From NCBI GenBank assembly GCA_964558235.1, contig CAZLCK010000009.1, forward strand, positions 1-39,466: a DNA stretch of 39,466 nucleotides, given 5' to 3'. Both the position numbers and the translations under genes were made by a program. Source of the stretch: CAZLCK01 sp964558235 (GTDB taxonomy: Bacteria > Actinomycetota > Coriobacteriia > Coriobacteriales > CADBOM01). The notes beneath the pieces were generated by a model. That model was not told the origin of the DNA, made no database searches, and saw only the letters and a program-made list of their open reading frames with translations. Shown here one piece after another: positions 9,501-16,214 of the stretch. Positions within the stretch are counted from its first letter, which is position 1; every line of letters begins with the position of its first letter.

Positions 9501-9982
9501 GTTAGCTTTTCAGAAACATCTTCGTACTCGAGCTCATCAAGTTGTCTACCTTTTGTAAAAGCTAAAGGTGTGAGCAACATACGCTCTTTTGGCGGATAAA
9601 GCGTCATTAAAGACCTAACACAGGCTACAACGATAACATGTTCGCCATTTGAAAGTGCACTAAGAGCTCTAAGACGTTTTCCAACAATGACTGGATCGCT
9701 CTCAGTTTTAGACCAAGGCTTTTTTGAATCAAACGGAAAATGAAGTACGACATCTTGACCAAGATAGAAGCTAAGACCAAGAGCAAAACGCCTTGCTGCA
9801 TCTTCACCAGCCATTACAACTAGCATAGGCCGCGGTTTTTGTCTAAAAAGTGAGGCGATCAAAAGAGATCTAGAAGAAGGAGGAGCAGCAAAAACTGGAT
9901 TTTCACAACAATTGAGCTCAGAGATCAAATTGCTAACCTCGCGAGATTTCTTTAACCTCTCTGACAACAAATCTATGAGCAT
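6575..9982 (-). CDS. mfd: Transcription-repair coupling factor Mfd
   Basis: An 1135-residue Mfd, close to the usual 1150. The UvrB-like N-terminal domains lead into the RNA polymerase interaction domain beginning FKPGDYVVHLKYGVALFADI. The RecG-like translocase motor follows, with Walker A ICGDVGFGKTEVAIRAAF, the DEEQ box in VIIDEEQRFGVRHKEQL, motif III LTATPIPRTLQMSL, and motif VI GRVGRSHVQAYAYF. The TRCF C-terminal domain contains PVEIYLPEDYVELTEERVAI. Mfd removes RNA polymerase stalled at DNA lesions and recruits UvrA. The ATG start is the first possible one, because TAA lies four codons upstream in frame; AAAGGAGG sits 13 bases upstream, a longer gap than usual. A 20-base imperfect dyad (10009-10028) precedes the ribosome binding site. 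The gene is divergent from nth and cotranscribed with mazG. Confidence 0.97.
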   Translation of the reverse strand: MLIDLLSERLKKSREVSNLISELNCCENPVFAAPPSSRSLLIASLFRQKPRPMLVVMAGEDAARRFALGLSFYLGQDVVLHFPFDSKKPWSKTESDPVIVGKRLRALSALSNGEHVIVVACVRSLMTLYPPKERMLLTPLAFTKGRQLDELEYEDVSEKLTSLGYARQELATEHATYAIHGDVVDIYGADSPCPYRIEFFGDEIDRIRKIVLSTGQTISDLDSVTIYPARESIVDKSDIKRAKAKLASAGLLTYEIEADLNAILDFGIHGSQMQYAPFLFEHMSAPMEFMNKDVLTILVEPRSLFGDSTRYREELESQASEVKASLEGLYLSPSNMRFDTTQTLSILSLMKQGAFLSGSLDAKRADNPINPERMVAQVRGLLAKKTMVVMGIADRRIRQEAMLELTEGHIPIKLLVDDDELEEDIVNISEDPISIPLIIPSAHLAILGGGDELTGIAESPGGQVGRQTQFSLPFKPGDYVVHLKYGVALFADITRQEVDGLWRDYLILEYAAGDKLFIPVEQIGKITKYVGAKGVEPKLTRLNTNDWSHARRKASKDAKKLAFDLVDLYVRRSSVKGHAYPKDTEMQLQMESMFPYEETSDQAKAIADVKADMESSRPMDRLICGDVGFGKTEVAIRAAFKAVQDGMQVMVLCPTTILAQQHYTTFSKRFEPFPVTVEILSRFRTPPQQRKALEGFSEGKVDVLVGTHRLLSRDVSPKSLGLVIIDEEQRFGVRHKEQLKNLREQIDVLALTATPIPRTLQMSLGGVRDMSVINTAPLHRIPVEVYVGEWDSDLISGAIRREIERGGQVYYVSTRIANMEDAITAITEAVPEARVGFAHGKMGETALEKVMESFAAGEIDVLVSTTIVESGIDNPRTNTLIIDDSHMLGLSQLYQLKGRVGRSHVQAYAYFMFPKDIPLTQEAVERLVAIKENQELGSGIKIAMRDLEIRGAGSLLGAEQSGNISAIGFEAFMSLLSEYVDEARGTQTSHSISDTVVDVPVEIYLPEDYVELTEERVAIYRDIAMARDKDEIQKIAINLENEYGPLPFEAQNLIDRALLQADIVTIGAERLVLNDSKITIDPVKLDTRQAVAAKKAGATYFTKTHKLTLRVPESSSPLSYTLECLESIINAKGEA

Positions 9983-10008
9983 CTTCTCTGTTTATCCTCC
10001 TTTAAATA

Positions 10009-10028
10009 GGTAACTTCTCGAACTTACC
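10009..10028. promoter_or_regulatory. Imperfect 20-bp dyad in the mfd/nth divergent region
   Basis: The sequence GGTAACTTCTCGAACTTACC is a near palindrome with one internal mismatch pair. It lies just upstream of the mfd ribosome binding site. It could be an operator or a leader structure; it does not match the LexA box pattern CGAAC-N4-GTTCG. Confidence 0.3.
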
Positions 10029-10167
10029 ACCCACTCTGGGGGGATGCGCAGAAGTGAAAAGTTTCGTCCTATTTAAATATCAGTATGAACTTGCAAATAA
10101 TAAAGTTATTGTACGGTAGCAAAAAGCACTATTTTTACTTTTACATTATAGTTTTGTATAGGAGAAA

Positions 10168-10224
10168 ATGATTTTTGAGCGCTGCGAAGCGTTCAAATAT
10201 TTGAAGGAGATCTGTGGAGTCTGA
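10168..10224 (+). CDS. Possible 18-residue upstream peptide overlapping the nth start
   Basis: ATG at 10168, preceded by AGGAGAAA, opens an 18-codon frame with peptide MIFERCEAFKYLKEICGV and TGA at 10222-10224. It overlaps the first 11 bases of nth, whose GTG start is at 10214, in a different frame. The ribosome binding site of nth lies inside this frame, so its translation could couple to or limit nth translation. The gap between GGAG and ATG is short (three bases), which weakens the call. The peptide resembles nothing I recognise. Confidence 0.35.
   Translation: MIFERCEAFKYLKEICGV
10174..10197 (+). promoter_or_regulatory. Stable leader hairpin with GCGA tetraloop before nth
   Basis: TTTGAGCGCT (10174-10183) pairs with AGCGTTCAAA (10188-10197) in ten pairs, one of them a G-U wobble, closed by the GNRA-type tetraloop GCGA. 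It ends seven bases before the AGGAG of nth. A second, overlapping perfect palindrome TTCAAATATTTGAA (10192-10205) could compete with it. No U-tract follows, so it is not an intrinsic terminator; control of nth translation or mRNA stability is an inference. Confidence 0.5.
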
Positions 10225-10903
10225 TAGCAAAAAAACTATCAAAAGAAAACGGCGTGAAAGCAAAGCTAGATTAAAAGAGCGGGCTCAGATTGTCTCGCAG
10301 CGTATGGCCGAACACTATCCCGGCAGCTCAGGCTATCTTAACTTTGAAAATGAATTTCAATTATTAATCGCCGTATTGCTCTCTGCGCAAACAACTGATA
10401 AGGCTGTAAACAAGGTGACTCCAGAACTCTTTAAACGTTGGCCTGATCCTAAGGAGCTATCTGAAGCAGATGTTGAAGAGGTGCAAGAGGTCATCCATTC
10501 ACTTGGCTTTTACAAAACAAAGGCTCAAAGATGCATCGATTGTGCCGCTATGCTACTAAGCGAATTTGACGGTGAAGTTCCTTCTGATATAGATGAACTT
10601 CAAAAACTTCCTGGAGTTGGACGTAAAACCGCCAATGTAGTTTTAAATGATGCATTTGGAATTGCTAAAGGTGTCGCAGTTGATACTCATGTTGGAAGAG
10701 TTGCTAGACGTCTTGGCTTCTCTGTACACGAAGATCCTTCGAAAGTTGAACAGGATTTGCTCGAACTTTTCCCCCAAGAAGAATGGAAGTATATAAACAA
10801 GAGATGGATTGCTCTAGGTAGAGAGATTTGTGACTCAAGAAGACCAAAGTGTCAAGAATGCTTTTTGGCAGATATTTGTCCATCAACAGATATTGGAAAA
10901 TAG
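10214..10903 (+). CDS. nth: Endonuclease III, DNA glycosylase/AP lyase
   Basis: A 229-residue base-excision repair glycosylase that removes oxidised pyrimidines and nicks the abasic site. The helix-hairpin-helix reads LPGVGRKTANVVLNDAF and supplies the catalytic lysine; the catalytic aspartate is in VAVDTHVGRVARRLGF. The C-terminal [4Fe-4S] loop is complete: Cys-x6-Cys-x2-Cys-x5-Cys in CDSRRPKCQECFLADIC. The N-terminus is slightly longer than in E. coli (211 residues) and starts with a very basic tail. GTG at 10214 is the first possible start, because TGA precedes it by four codons in frame; AAGGAG lies five bases upstream. It is divergent from mfd, so two DNA repair genes share one intergenic region, and it is convergent with the membrane protein gene downstream. 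Confidence 0.96.
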   Translation: MESDSKKTIKRKRRESKARLKERAQIVSQRMAEHYPGSSGYLNFENEFQLLIAVLLSAQTTDKAVNKVTPELFKRWPDPKELSEADVEEVQEVIHSLGFYKTKAQRCIDCAAMLLSEFDGEVPSDIDELQKLPGVGRKTANVVLNDAFGIAKGVAVDTHVGRVARRLGFSVHEDPSKVEQDLLELFPQEEWKYINKRWIALGREICDSRRPKCQECFLADICPSTDIGK

Positions 10904-10927
10904 GAAAACTAAACAAATAGCCTCTTT

Positions 10928-11326
10928 TTATAGTACGCCTAGTTGCCAAAGGTTATAGATAGTAGCCAAAACTAACATAACAACAGTCACAAGTGCACAG
11001 ACAATTGCCCAAATTTTCTCACGTTTTAAATATTGAGCTAGGCTATATCTGTCCTTGACTCTTTCGTAGGCTGGTTTTGTAGATGTAAACGCAAAAAAGA
11101 TAGTAAAGCCTATAGTGCCAGCCGTACAGATTATAGCGAGGATAATTGCAAAACCTCCCTGTGTTACAGCAGACATGATCGAAGAGTCTACAAATACCCA
11201 AAGAGGATAGAAAAGGATTGTTATCCAAAATCCATGTGCCGGACCCCAAAGAGCTGGCATGAACAAAGCTCCAAGGTTAAGACTGGGAAGTTTAGGCTCT
11301 TTTTCTTTATTAACTTCAGAGCTCAT
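10928..11326 (-). CDS. Small membrane protein of unknown function
   Basis: A 132-residue protein if it starts at the ATG at 11326, which has AAGGAG seven bases upstream. An in-frame ATG at 11377 would add 17 residues but has no ribosome binding site. The N-terminal 20 residues are charged (SSEVNKEKEPKLPS). A motif NLGALFMPALWGPAHGFW comes next, then three hydrophobic segments around residues 35-55, 58-80 and 105-128, separated by a basic stretch (YERVKDRYSLAQYLKREK). The Trp/Pro/Gly-rich N-terminal motif is seen in small uncharacterised membrane proteins, but I cannot name a family. It is convergent with nth and follows the acetyltransferase gene on the same strand. Confidence 0.7.
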   Translation of the reverse strand: MSSEVNKEKEPKLPSLNLGALFMPALWGPAHGFWITILFYPLWVFVDSSIMSAVTQGGFAIILAIICTAGTIGFTIFFAFTSTKPAYERVKDRYSLAQYLKREKIWAIVCALVTVVMLVLATIYNLWQLGVL

Positions 11327-11382
11327 ATCTGCTCCTTGTGTTGTGATATCCGGTTCAATATGCAAAAAGCCCCACATCTAAA

Positions 11383-11412
11383 AATCTATATGCAGTCGAT
11401 AATATGTAGATC
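11383..11412 (-). terminator. Possible weak terminator after the acetyltransferase gene
   Basis: On the minus strand a short imperfect stem (ATCTA with TAGAT around an A+T-rich loop) is followed by TTTTTAG. It lies just before the small membrane protein gene. Upstream, at about 11415-11432, a stronger hairpin CGCACGT-GATT-ATGTGCG lacks a U-tract; the two could act together. The stem is weak, so this is tentative. Confidence 0.3.
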
Positions 11413-11441
11413 TTCGCACATAATCACGTGCGTAAACTAAT

Positions 11442-11990
11442 TTAAAACTTGGTATCAGCGTTTATAAACACACGCAAATAGTGATCATCCATCACATATC
11501 CATTGCCGATATCAACTGTCTTGGAATCTTCGATAATAAATCCCATTTTGTCATAAAATGCAAGTGATCCAGCATTTTCCTTATTGCAAGTAAGCCAAAT
11601 CGATGACAGGTTATTCTTCTCACAAATCTCACGCAAAAATCCAAGAATAGCTCTCCCCAAACCTGCACCTCGTATATCGCTTCGCACATAGAGCTTACTT
11701 AAAAACATATCATTTTTGGAATTTCGAATAGCACAAAATGCAATCGGGTCTTTTTGATCTCCAAATAGATAGAACTCATAGCCCTCATCTATGCTTTTAG
11801 CAATCGCCTTGGGACTCAACATCATATCGACCATATAGTCGACCTGCTCTTTGGAGACAATTCCAGTGCTCACAAAATACTCGTGATAAACCTTGTCAGC
11901 AAATTCAGAGAGATCTTTTATCTCCTGCTCACTTTGTGCCTTAATATATTGCGGCAAAACACCATTTTTTAGATCTGTCTTTTCATCCAT
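11442..11990 (-). CDS. GNAT family N-acetyltransferase
   Basis: A 182-residue acetyl-CoA-dependent acyltransferase. The acetyl-CoA pyrophosphate-binding loop is in LYVRSDIRGAGLGRAILGFL (R/Q-x-x-G-x-G/A type) near residues 98-117. The C-terminal GNAT signature NAGSLAFYDKMGFIIED follows near 138-154, with WLTCNKEN just before it. The N-terminal 60 residues, which set substrate choice, are not diagnostic. ATG is preceded by TAAGGAAG. It stands apart from its neighbours: a 50-base gap separates it from the RNase HI-CoaBC gene upstream and 115 bases from the next gene downstream. The substrate is unknown; protein N-termini, small amines and antibiotics are all open. Confidence 0.88.
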   Translation of the reverse strand: MDEKTDLKNGVLPQYIKAQSEQEIKDLSEFADKVYHEYFVSTGIVSKEQVDYMVDMMLSPKAIAKSIDEGYEFYLFGDQKDPIAFCAIRNSKNDMFLSKLYVRSDIRGAGLGRAILGFLREICEKNNLSSIWLTCNKENAGSLAFYDKMGFIIEDSKTVDIGNGYVMDDHYLRVFINADTKF

Positions 11991-12040
11991 ATAAGCTTCC
12001 TTAAATAATTAGGATTCTATATCCAAAAAGTTCTACTAGA

Positions 12041-13804
12041 TTAATTGATCGCTCGCTGAACCTCATCAACTATAATCTTTGCCTCTAGTTCTTTTGAGAT
12101 AACACCTGTCTGCGTCTGCGTGTTGCTAGTAATTAGCCAAACATTATTATCTTGACTTTCAAAACCAATCGACGGGTCGCCCACATCATTTGCAACGATC
12201 AAATCTGCGTTTTTTGAAAGCAGCTTTTGCTTGGCATACTCAACTATGTCCACGGTCTCAGCAGCAAAACCAACTACAAACTGATCTTTTTTCGTTGCTG
12301 CAAGACTAGCTAAAATATCTGGATTCTCTTCGAGTTCCAAAATTGGTGGCAACTTTTGATTGTCAGATTTTTTAATCTTGTTTGTTCTTTGATTTTTTAC
12401 CTTATAATCTGCTACAGCTGCACAAAATATTGCGGCATCTACGTCATCAAAAACCTTTTTTGCCGCCTCGTACATCTCAGAAGCATTTTGAACCTTAACG
12501 ACTTCGATTCCAGCTCCTATAGGATATCCAGCACTCGCTTTTCCACTCACAAAAACAACTTGTGCACCACGTCTACTTAGCTCCTGTGCTATTAACTTTC
12601 CAGAAAGTCCACTCGATCTATTTGCAATATAGCGCACAGGATCTATTGGCTCGTGAGTAGAACCACTCGTTAGTAAAACCTTTTTACCAGCAAGCTCTCC
12701 TTGTATCTGTGGAACAACTTGTAGCACGGCTGCAGCAATTTCATGAGGATCAGACATTCTTCCTGCGCCCTCATCACCGCAGCTCAAGTATCCGCTATCT
12801 GGACCAACTTGTATTACATTTTGCTCACGTAGCTTTTCAATTGCATCCTGCACGAGCTGATTTGCCCACATTTCGCAGTTCATAGCCGGAGCAACAACAA
12901 TTGGTGCCTTTGTAGCAAGAGCCGTTGTTGACAAAAGATCATCTGCATAGCCAGTAGCTATCTTTATCAAAGTGTTAGCTGTAGCTGGACATATTACAAA
13001 GCAGTCAGCCTCCTTGGCCAAAGAGATGTGATGGATTGGATCGCCGGCCTCATCAAAAAGACCAATCGAAACGGGATGCCCAGTTAAGGCTCTAAAAGTT
13101 GCTGGACCAACAAAACGCGTTGCATTTTGCGTCATCACAACCTTAACGTCCATGCCTGCCTTTTGTAAGATTCTTACCAACTCACAAGCCTTATATGCAG
13201 CGATACAGCCAGTTACGCCTACTAAAACAACAGGTTTTTTAAAAGATTGCTGAGTAATAGCCGCAGCTTTTTCAGATGATTCAGCTTTTTCAGATATTTC
13301 AGACGATTCGGCTATTTCAGCTTTATTAGTTTTATTAGATAACTCTTCATCAAAACCTACTGCAAAATTACCAACATTATCATTAGTATCTAGTGCAATA
13401 TTTACAAGCTCGTCGGGTCTTTTGTTGTGCTCACGATGAGCATGTTTGATTGAAAAATTATCAAAATCTTCGATAAGCTCTAAAACTTTGGAGTGTAAAA
13501 CAGCAAGTTCGGGCTTTTTTACTCTGTACTCCCCCAAAACTTGTTTAACCATAAGCTCGCTATCACAAACTGCACTCAAACTCCTAATTCCAGTAGCTAA
13601 GGCATTGGTCAATCCCCAAATAAGTGCTTTATATTCTGCTTCATTATTAGTCGATCTGCCTATTGGCCATCCACCTTCGCAGACACTTTGCCCATCAGGC
13701 GTAGTAATACAAAATCCGATGGCGCTCGGTCCAGGATTTCCTCGACTACCACCATCGGTATTGATAACATAAGCGCCCACTTCAAACAGCGTTAATTCAT
13801 CCAA
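12041..13804 (-). CDS. coaBC: RNase HI-CoaBC fusion protein
   Basis: A single uninterrupted 587-residue frame joins two unrelated enzymes. Residues 10-140 are an RNase HI domain with all four catalytic acids in place: D17 (NTDGGSRGNPG), E57 (TNNEAEYKAL), D81 (CDSEL) and D131 (HNKRPDEL). A linker (about 141-188) is rich in Glu/Ser/Ala with repeats of AEIAESSEISEKAESSEKAA. From residue 190 on it is a full-length CoaBC: the decarboxylase half has GVTGCIAAYKACELVR, the histidine in HHISLAKEADC, APAMNCEMW and the Cys loop GYLSCGDEGAGRM; the ligase half starts near 375 with TSGSTHEPIDPVRYI and has AAVADYKV and KNADLIVANDVG. CoaBC makes 4'-phosphopantetheine for coenzyme A. Start is TTG, two bases after the previous stop, with AAGGA six bases upstream. 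In mycobacteria the gene at this place is an RNase HI-CobC phosphatase fusion. Confidence 0.93.
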   Translation of the reverse strand: MDELTLFEVGAYVINTDGGSRGNPGPSAIGFCITTPDGQSVCEGGWPIGRSTNNEAEYKALIWGLTNALATGIRSLSAVCDSELMVKQVLGEYRVKKPELAVLHSKVLELIEDFDNFSIKHAHREHNKRPDELVNIALDTNDNVGNFAVGFDEELSNKTNKAEIAESSEISEKAESSEKAAAITQQSFKKPVVLVGVTGCIAAYKACELVRILQKAGMDVKVVMTQNATRFVGPATFRALTGHPVSIGLFDEAGDPIHHISLAKEADCFVICPATANTLIKIATGYADDLLSTTALATKAPIVVAPAMNCEMWANQLVQDAIEKLREQNVIQVGPDSGYLSCGDEGAGRMSDPHEIAAAVLQVVPQIQGELAGKKVLLTSGSTHEPIDPVRYIANRSSGLSGKLIAQELSRRGAQVVFVSGKASAGYPIGAGIEVVKVQNASEMYEAAKKVFDDVDAAIFCAAVADYKVKNQRTNKIKKSDNQKLPPILELEENPDILASLAATKKDQFVVGFAAETVDIVEYAKQKLLSKNADLIVANDVGDPSIGFESQDNNVWLITSNTQTQTGVISKELEAKIIVDEVQRAIN

Positions 13805-13806
13805 AT

Positions 13807-14517
13807 TTAGTCCTTCTCAATGATTAATATCCTACGACATTGTGGACATGTATTGATCTCTGGGCCAGATTGCAGCTTAACAAGCTTTCCTTCTGGGAGT
13901 TCAACTCTACAAACTGAACAATGGTTTTCTTGCAAAACTCCAACTGCAATCCCACTCTTCGTCTTCCTTAGACGTTCATATTGCTCTATAAAATCGATCG
14001 AGATCAAACTCTCAGTCTTTGCACGAGCGCTCTTAGCTTTTTCAAGTTTTGCATCTATCTCTTCTTTGATATTTGCAATCTCCTCATCAATAGCCGATAG
14101 CTTATTATTCAGTTTTTTCAATGCATCGGCTATCTGATCTTCAACTGCAGAGATTTTACCGACACGTTCAGCTAAAACATTGTGATCGAATTCAACCTTA
14201 TTGCGACGCTTAGCAATACCCTCAAGCTCGCGTGTCAGATTTGTGACAACTCTAAAATCGGTTGTGTTTTTAATCTCCTCTTCTAGCATATTAGCTTTTT
14301 CGACCAGAGCAGAGTCCTCGTCTATAAGCTTTTGCATCTCGAGTTCACTATTTGATCGCATCGCAGAGATCTGCTGAGACTTTGCCTCAACCTCTTGGAG
14401 TTTGGCGGTAACTTTTTTTCTAGCGTCAAGCTGTGGCATATCACTTAGTGACTTAGCCATTCGCAAAATATCTAGATCGATTTCTTGAAGCTTGATCAAC
14501 GCTTTAGCGTCGCTCAT
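13807..14517 (-). CDS. Coiled-coil protein with C4 zinc ribbon
   Basis: A 236-residue protein whose first 170 residues are a long charged alpha-helical hairpin rich in Glu, Lys, Ala and Leu. A C-terminal C4 zinc ribbon follows: CSVCRVELPEGKL and, 18 residues later, CPQCRRIL. This is the layout of the zinc-ribbon family found next to NIF3 genes across bacteria (chlamydial CT398 and mycobacterial Rv2229c type). The role is not settled; the coiled coil and ribbon suggest nucleic acid or protein binding. ATG lies two bases after the stop of the NIF3 gene, and the next gene starts two bases after its own stop, so the three are tightly coupled. Confidence 0.88.
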   Translation of the reverse strand: MSDAKALIKLQEIDLDILRMAKSLSDMPQLDARKKVTAKLQEVEAKSQQISAMRSNSELEMQKLIDEDSALVEKANMLEEEIKNTTDFRVVTNLTRELEGIAKRRNKVEFDHNVLAERVGKISAVEDQIADALKKLNNKLSAIDEEIANIKEEIDAKLEKAKSARAKTESLISIDFIEQYERLRKTKSGIAVGVLQENHCSVCRVELPEGKLVKLQSGPEINTCPQCRRILIIEKD

Positions 14518-14519
14518 AT

Positions 14520-15368
14520 CTACACCGCCCTAGGTTGCCACCAATAAATATCTGGATTTAACATAACAATCTTTTTGCCAAATACTGGATTATCTACAAT
14601 CGCCTTTCTAAGACACATTAGCAAAGGCAACTCTGAAACATCATGCCCAACTTCGATTACGGATCTTCCATAAGATACCAACTCGCATGCTGTGTGATAT
14701 GACATCTCACCAGTTATTAGACATTCCGCTCTAGATTTAACTATATCACTCATCAGCGAGGAGCTCGACCCATTTGCTATAGCAATTCGTCTGATTATTG
14801 CATTTGGATTGCCCCAGACTTTAGCAACTTTTCCATATGCCCTTTGTACTTGATTGGCTAAATTATTAAGTGTTATAGAGCTTTTCAGCTTAGGAGCCGC
14901 AAGACAACCAAAAGATGGGATCTCTCCATCACTTTCAGAGATCTCGCCTACATAATGTAGGTCCAATGAATCAATTAGAGCTTGCGTTGCTAGAGGAGAT
15001 CTATCTAAGTTTGTATGCATTGCTACTAATGCCACGTCCAACTTGATAGCAGCCATAATGATCTCTGAAACTTCATTTCCTCCAGATTCAAAAGTAACTA
15101 TACGTTTAGGTGATTCTAGATATGGAGGATGATGAGTCAAAAGCACATTACAGTCTGCATCGGCCGCCTTTTTGATTGCACATACAGTCGGATCCAGTGC
15201 AATTGCGACACCTTTAACTGCCCTTGTAGAGTCACCCACCACAAGACCACAATTATCCCATGGCTCGCAATTTTGCTCAGGAAAACATCTAAATAAAAGT
15301 TCTTGAAGATCTTTGATAGTATCCCCTGCATCGGCAAAATACATCGTGTTTTTTAGTGTCTCGCCCAA
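14520..15368 (-). CDS. NIF3-like (DUF34) family protein
   Basis: A NIF3/DUF34 protein of about 282 residues. It begins with a typical TIKDLQELLFRCFPE helix, then EPWDNCGLVVGD and a metal-binding pair of histidines in NVLLTHHPPYLESP. Later come VALVAMHTNLDRSPLATQ, LITGEMSYHTACEL and VIEVGHDVSELP, which together form the di-metal site. Members have been called GTP cyclohydrolase I type 2, but the true role of most is unknown. The frame is open to TTG at 15377, but the only good ribosome binding site (GGAGG, 15378-15382) touches that codon; TTG at 15368, nine bases away, is the better start. An ATG at 15344 is a less likely option. It lies between the PHP phosphatase and zinc-ribbon genes. Confidence 0.87.
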   Translation of the reverse strand: MGETLKNTMYFADAGDTIKDLQELLFRCFPEQNCEPWDNCGLVVGDSTRAVKGVAIALDPTVCAIKKAADADCNVLLTHHPPYLESPKRIVTFESGGNEVSEIIMAAIKLDVALVAMHTNLDRSPLATQALIDSLDLHYVGEISESDGEIPSFGCLAAPKLKSSITLNNLANQVQRAYGKVAKVWGNPNAIIRRIAIANGSSSSLMSDIVKSRAECLITGEMSYHTACELVSYGRSVIEVGHDVSELPLLMCLRKAIVDNPVFGKKIVMLNPDIYWWQPRAV

Positions 15369-15386
15369 TCGGTTCAACCTCCAAAA

Positions 15387-16214
15387 TCACAGAAGCGAAA
15401 TATCTTGAATATCACCGTCTGCTCTAATAAAGCTCACACATTCATAACCAGCTTGTCGCATAACCTCATAAGCATCATATATTCTACTGCCAACCAAAGA
15501 TGGTTCATGTGCATCTGAGCCAACTGTACACCTAACATTAGCTTTACAAAATTCCTTCAAATATTCAATCGATGGATATTGCTCTTTTACAATATAGCGC
15601 CATCCAGAGGTATTAACTTCAACCATCAGATCATTTTCAGCACAAAGACTAGCTGCTTGTTTGTACTTTTCGCTTAGCCCAAAAGACTCGCTTGGCATAA
15701 TTGCAAACTTCTTTGGCAGATCTGGATGAGACATCGTGTTAAATCCGAGTTTACTTTGCACTGCTTCGAACCACAGTTCAAAATACTCAGCCCAAATAGC
15801 ATCTGCACCGCGCATATTCCAAAGTTCAATTTCATCTGGATTATCAAAACACCAATTGTCTTTGAGCATATGAACTGAACCTAAAATCACCTTAGCTCCA
15901 GATAGCATAGGAGTCACAAAATCTTTGCAGCCAACTCTGTAGTCAACCTCAAAACCAGGAACTACTTCAATGTCTGGATAGGTATTTGCTAACTCTTCAA
16001 TTTGTGTGAGATAAGACTTTAGTTCGTCATATGGCATAGAAAAATCATGATTTGGATCAACTTCTGTAGGAAGAGGCAGATGCTCCGTGATCGCTATGAC
16101 CTTTAGGCCTTGATCCCGAGCGGATTTAACAACCTCATCCACAGTTCCTTTGCCATGTCCAGACAGATAGGTGTGCGTATGACAATCGATTAGATCTACA
16201 ACTTTGTCAACCAT
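15387..16214 (-). CDS. PHP domain phosphatase, histidinol-phosphatase (HisK/HisJ) type
   Basis: A 275-residue PHP metallophosphoesterase. The metal-binding motifs appear in the family order: DCHTHTYLSGHGKGTVDE near the N-terminus, VIAITEHLPLP, VVPGFEVDYR, VILGSVHML, TMSHPDLPKKF and finally TVGSDAHEPSLVG. This matches the histidinol-phosphate phosphatase type (about 260-270 residues), which carries out the penultimate step of histidine synthesis, but no other his gene is in the window, so another phosphomonoester is possible. ATG follows the stop of the cysteine desulfurase gene directly (TAGATG), with GGAG eight bases upstream. Confidence 0.87.
   Translation of the reverse strand: MVDKVVDLIDCHTHTYLSGHGKGTVDEVVKSARDQGLKVIAITEHLPLPTEVDPNHDFSMPYDELKSYLTQIEELANTYPDIEVVPGFEVDYRVGCKDFVTPMLSGAKVILGSVHMLKDNWCFDNPDEIELWNMRGADAIWAEYFELWFEAVQSKLGFNTMSHPDLPKKFAIMPSESFGLSEKYKQAASLCAENDLMVEVNTSGWRYIVKEQYPSIEYLKEFCKANVRCTVGSDAHEPSLVGSRIYDAYEVMRQAGYECVSFIRADGDIQDISLL

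Noticed and set aside
13265..13350. A possible frameshift or assembly join in the RNase HI-CoaBC linker
   Set aside because: The frame stays open through the repeat-rich linker and both domains are intact, so a real fusion is the simpler reading; still worth resequencing.
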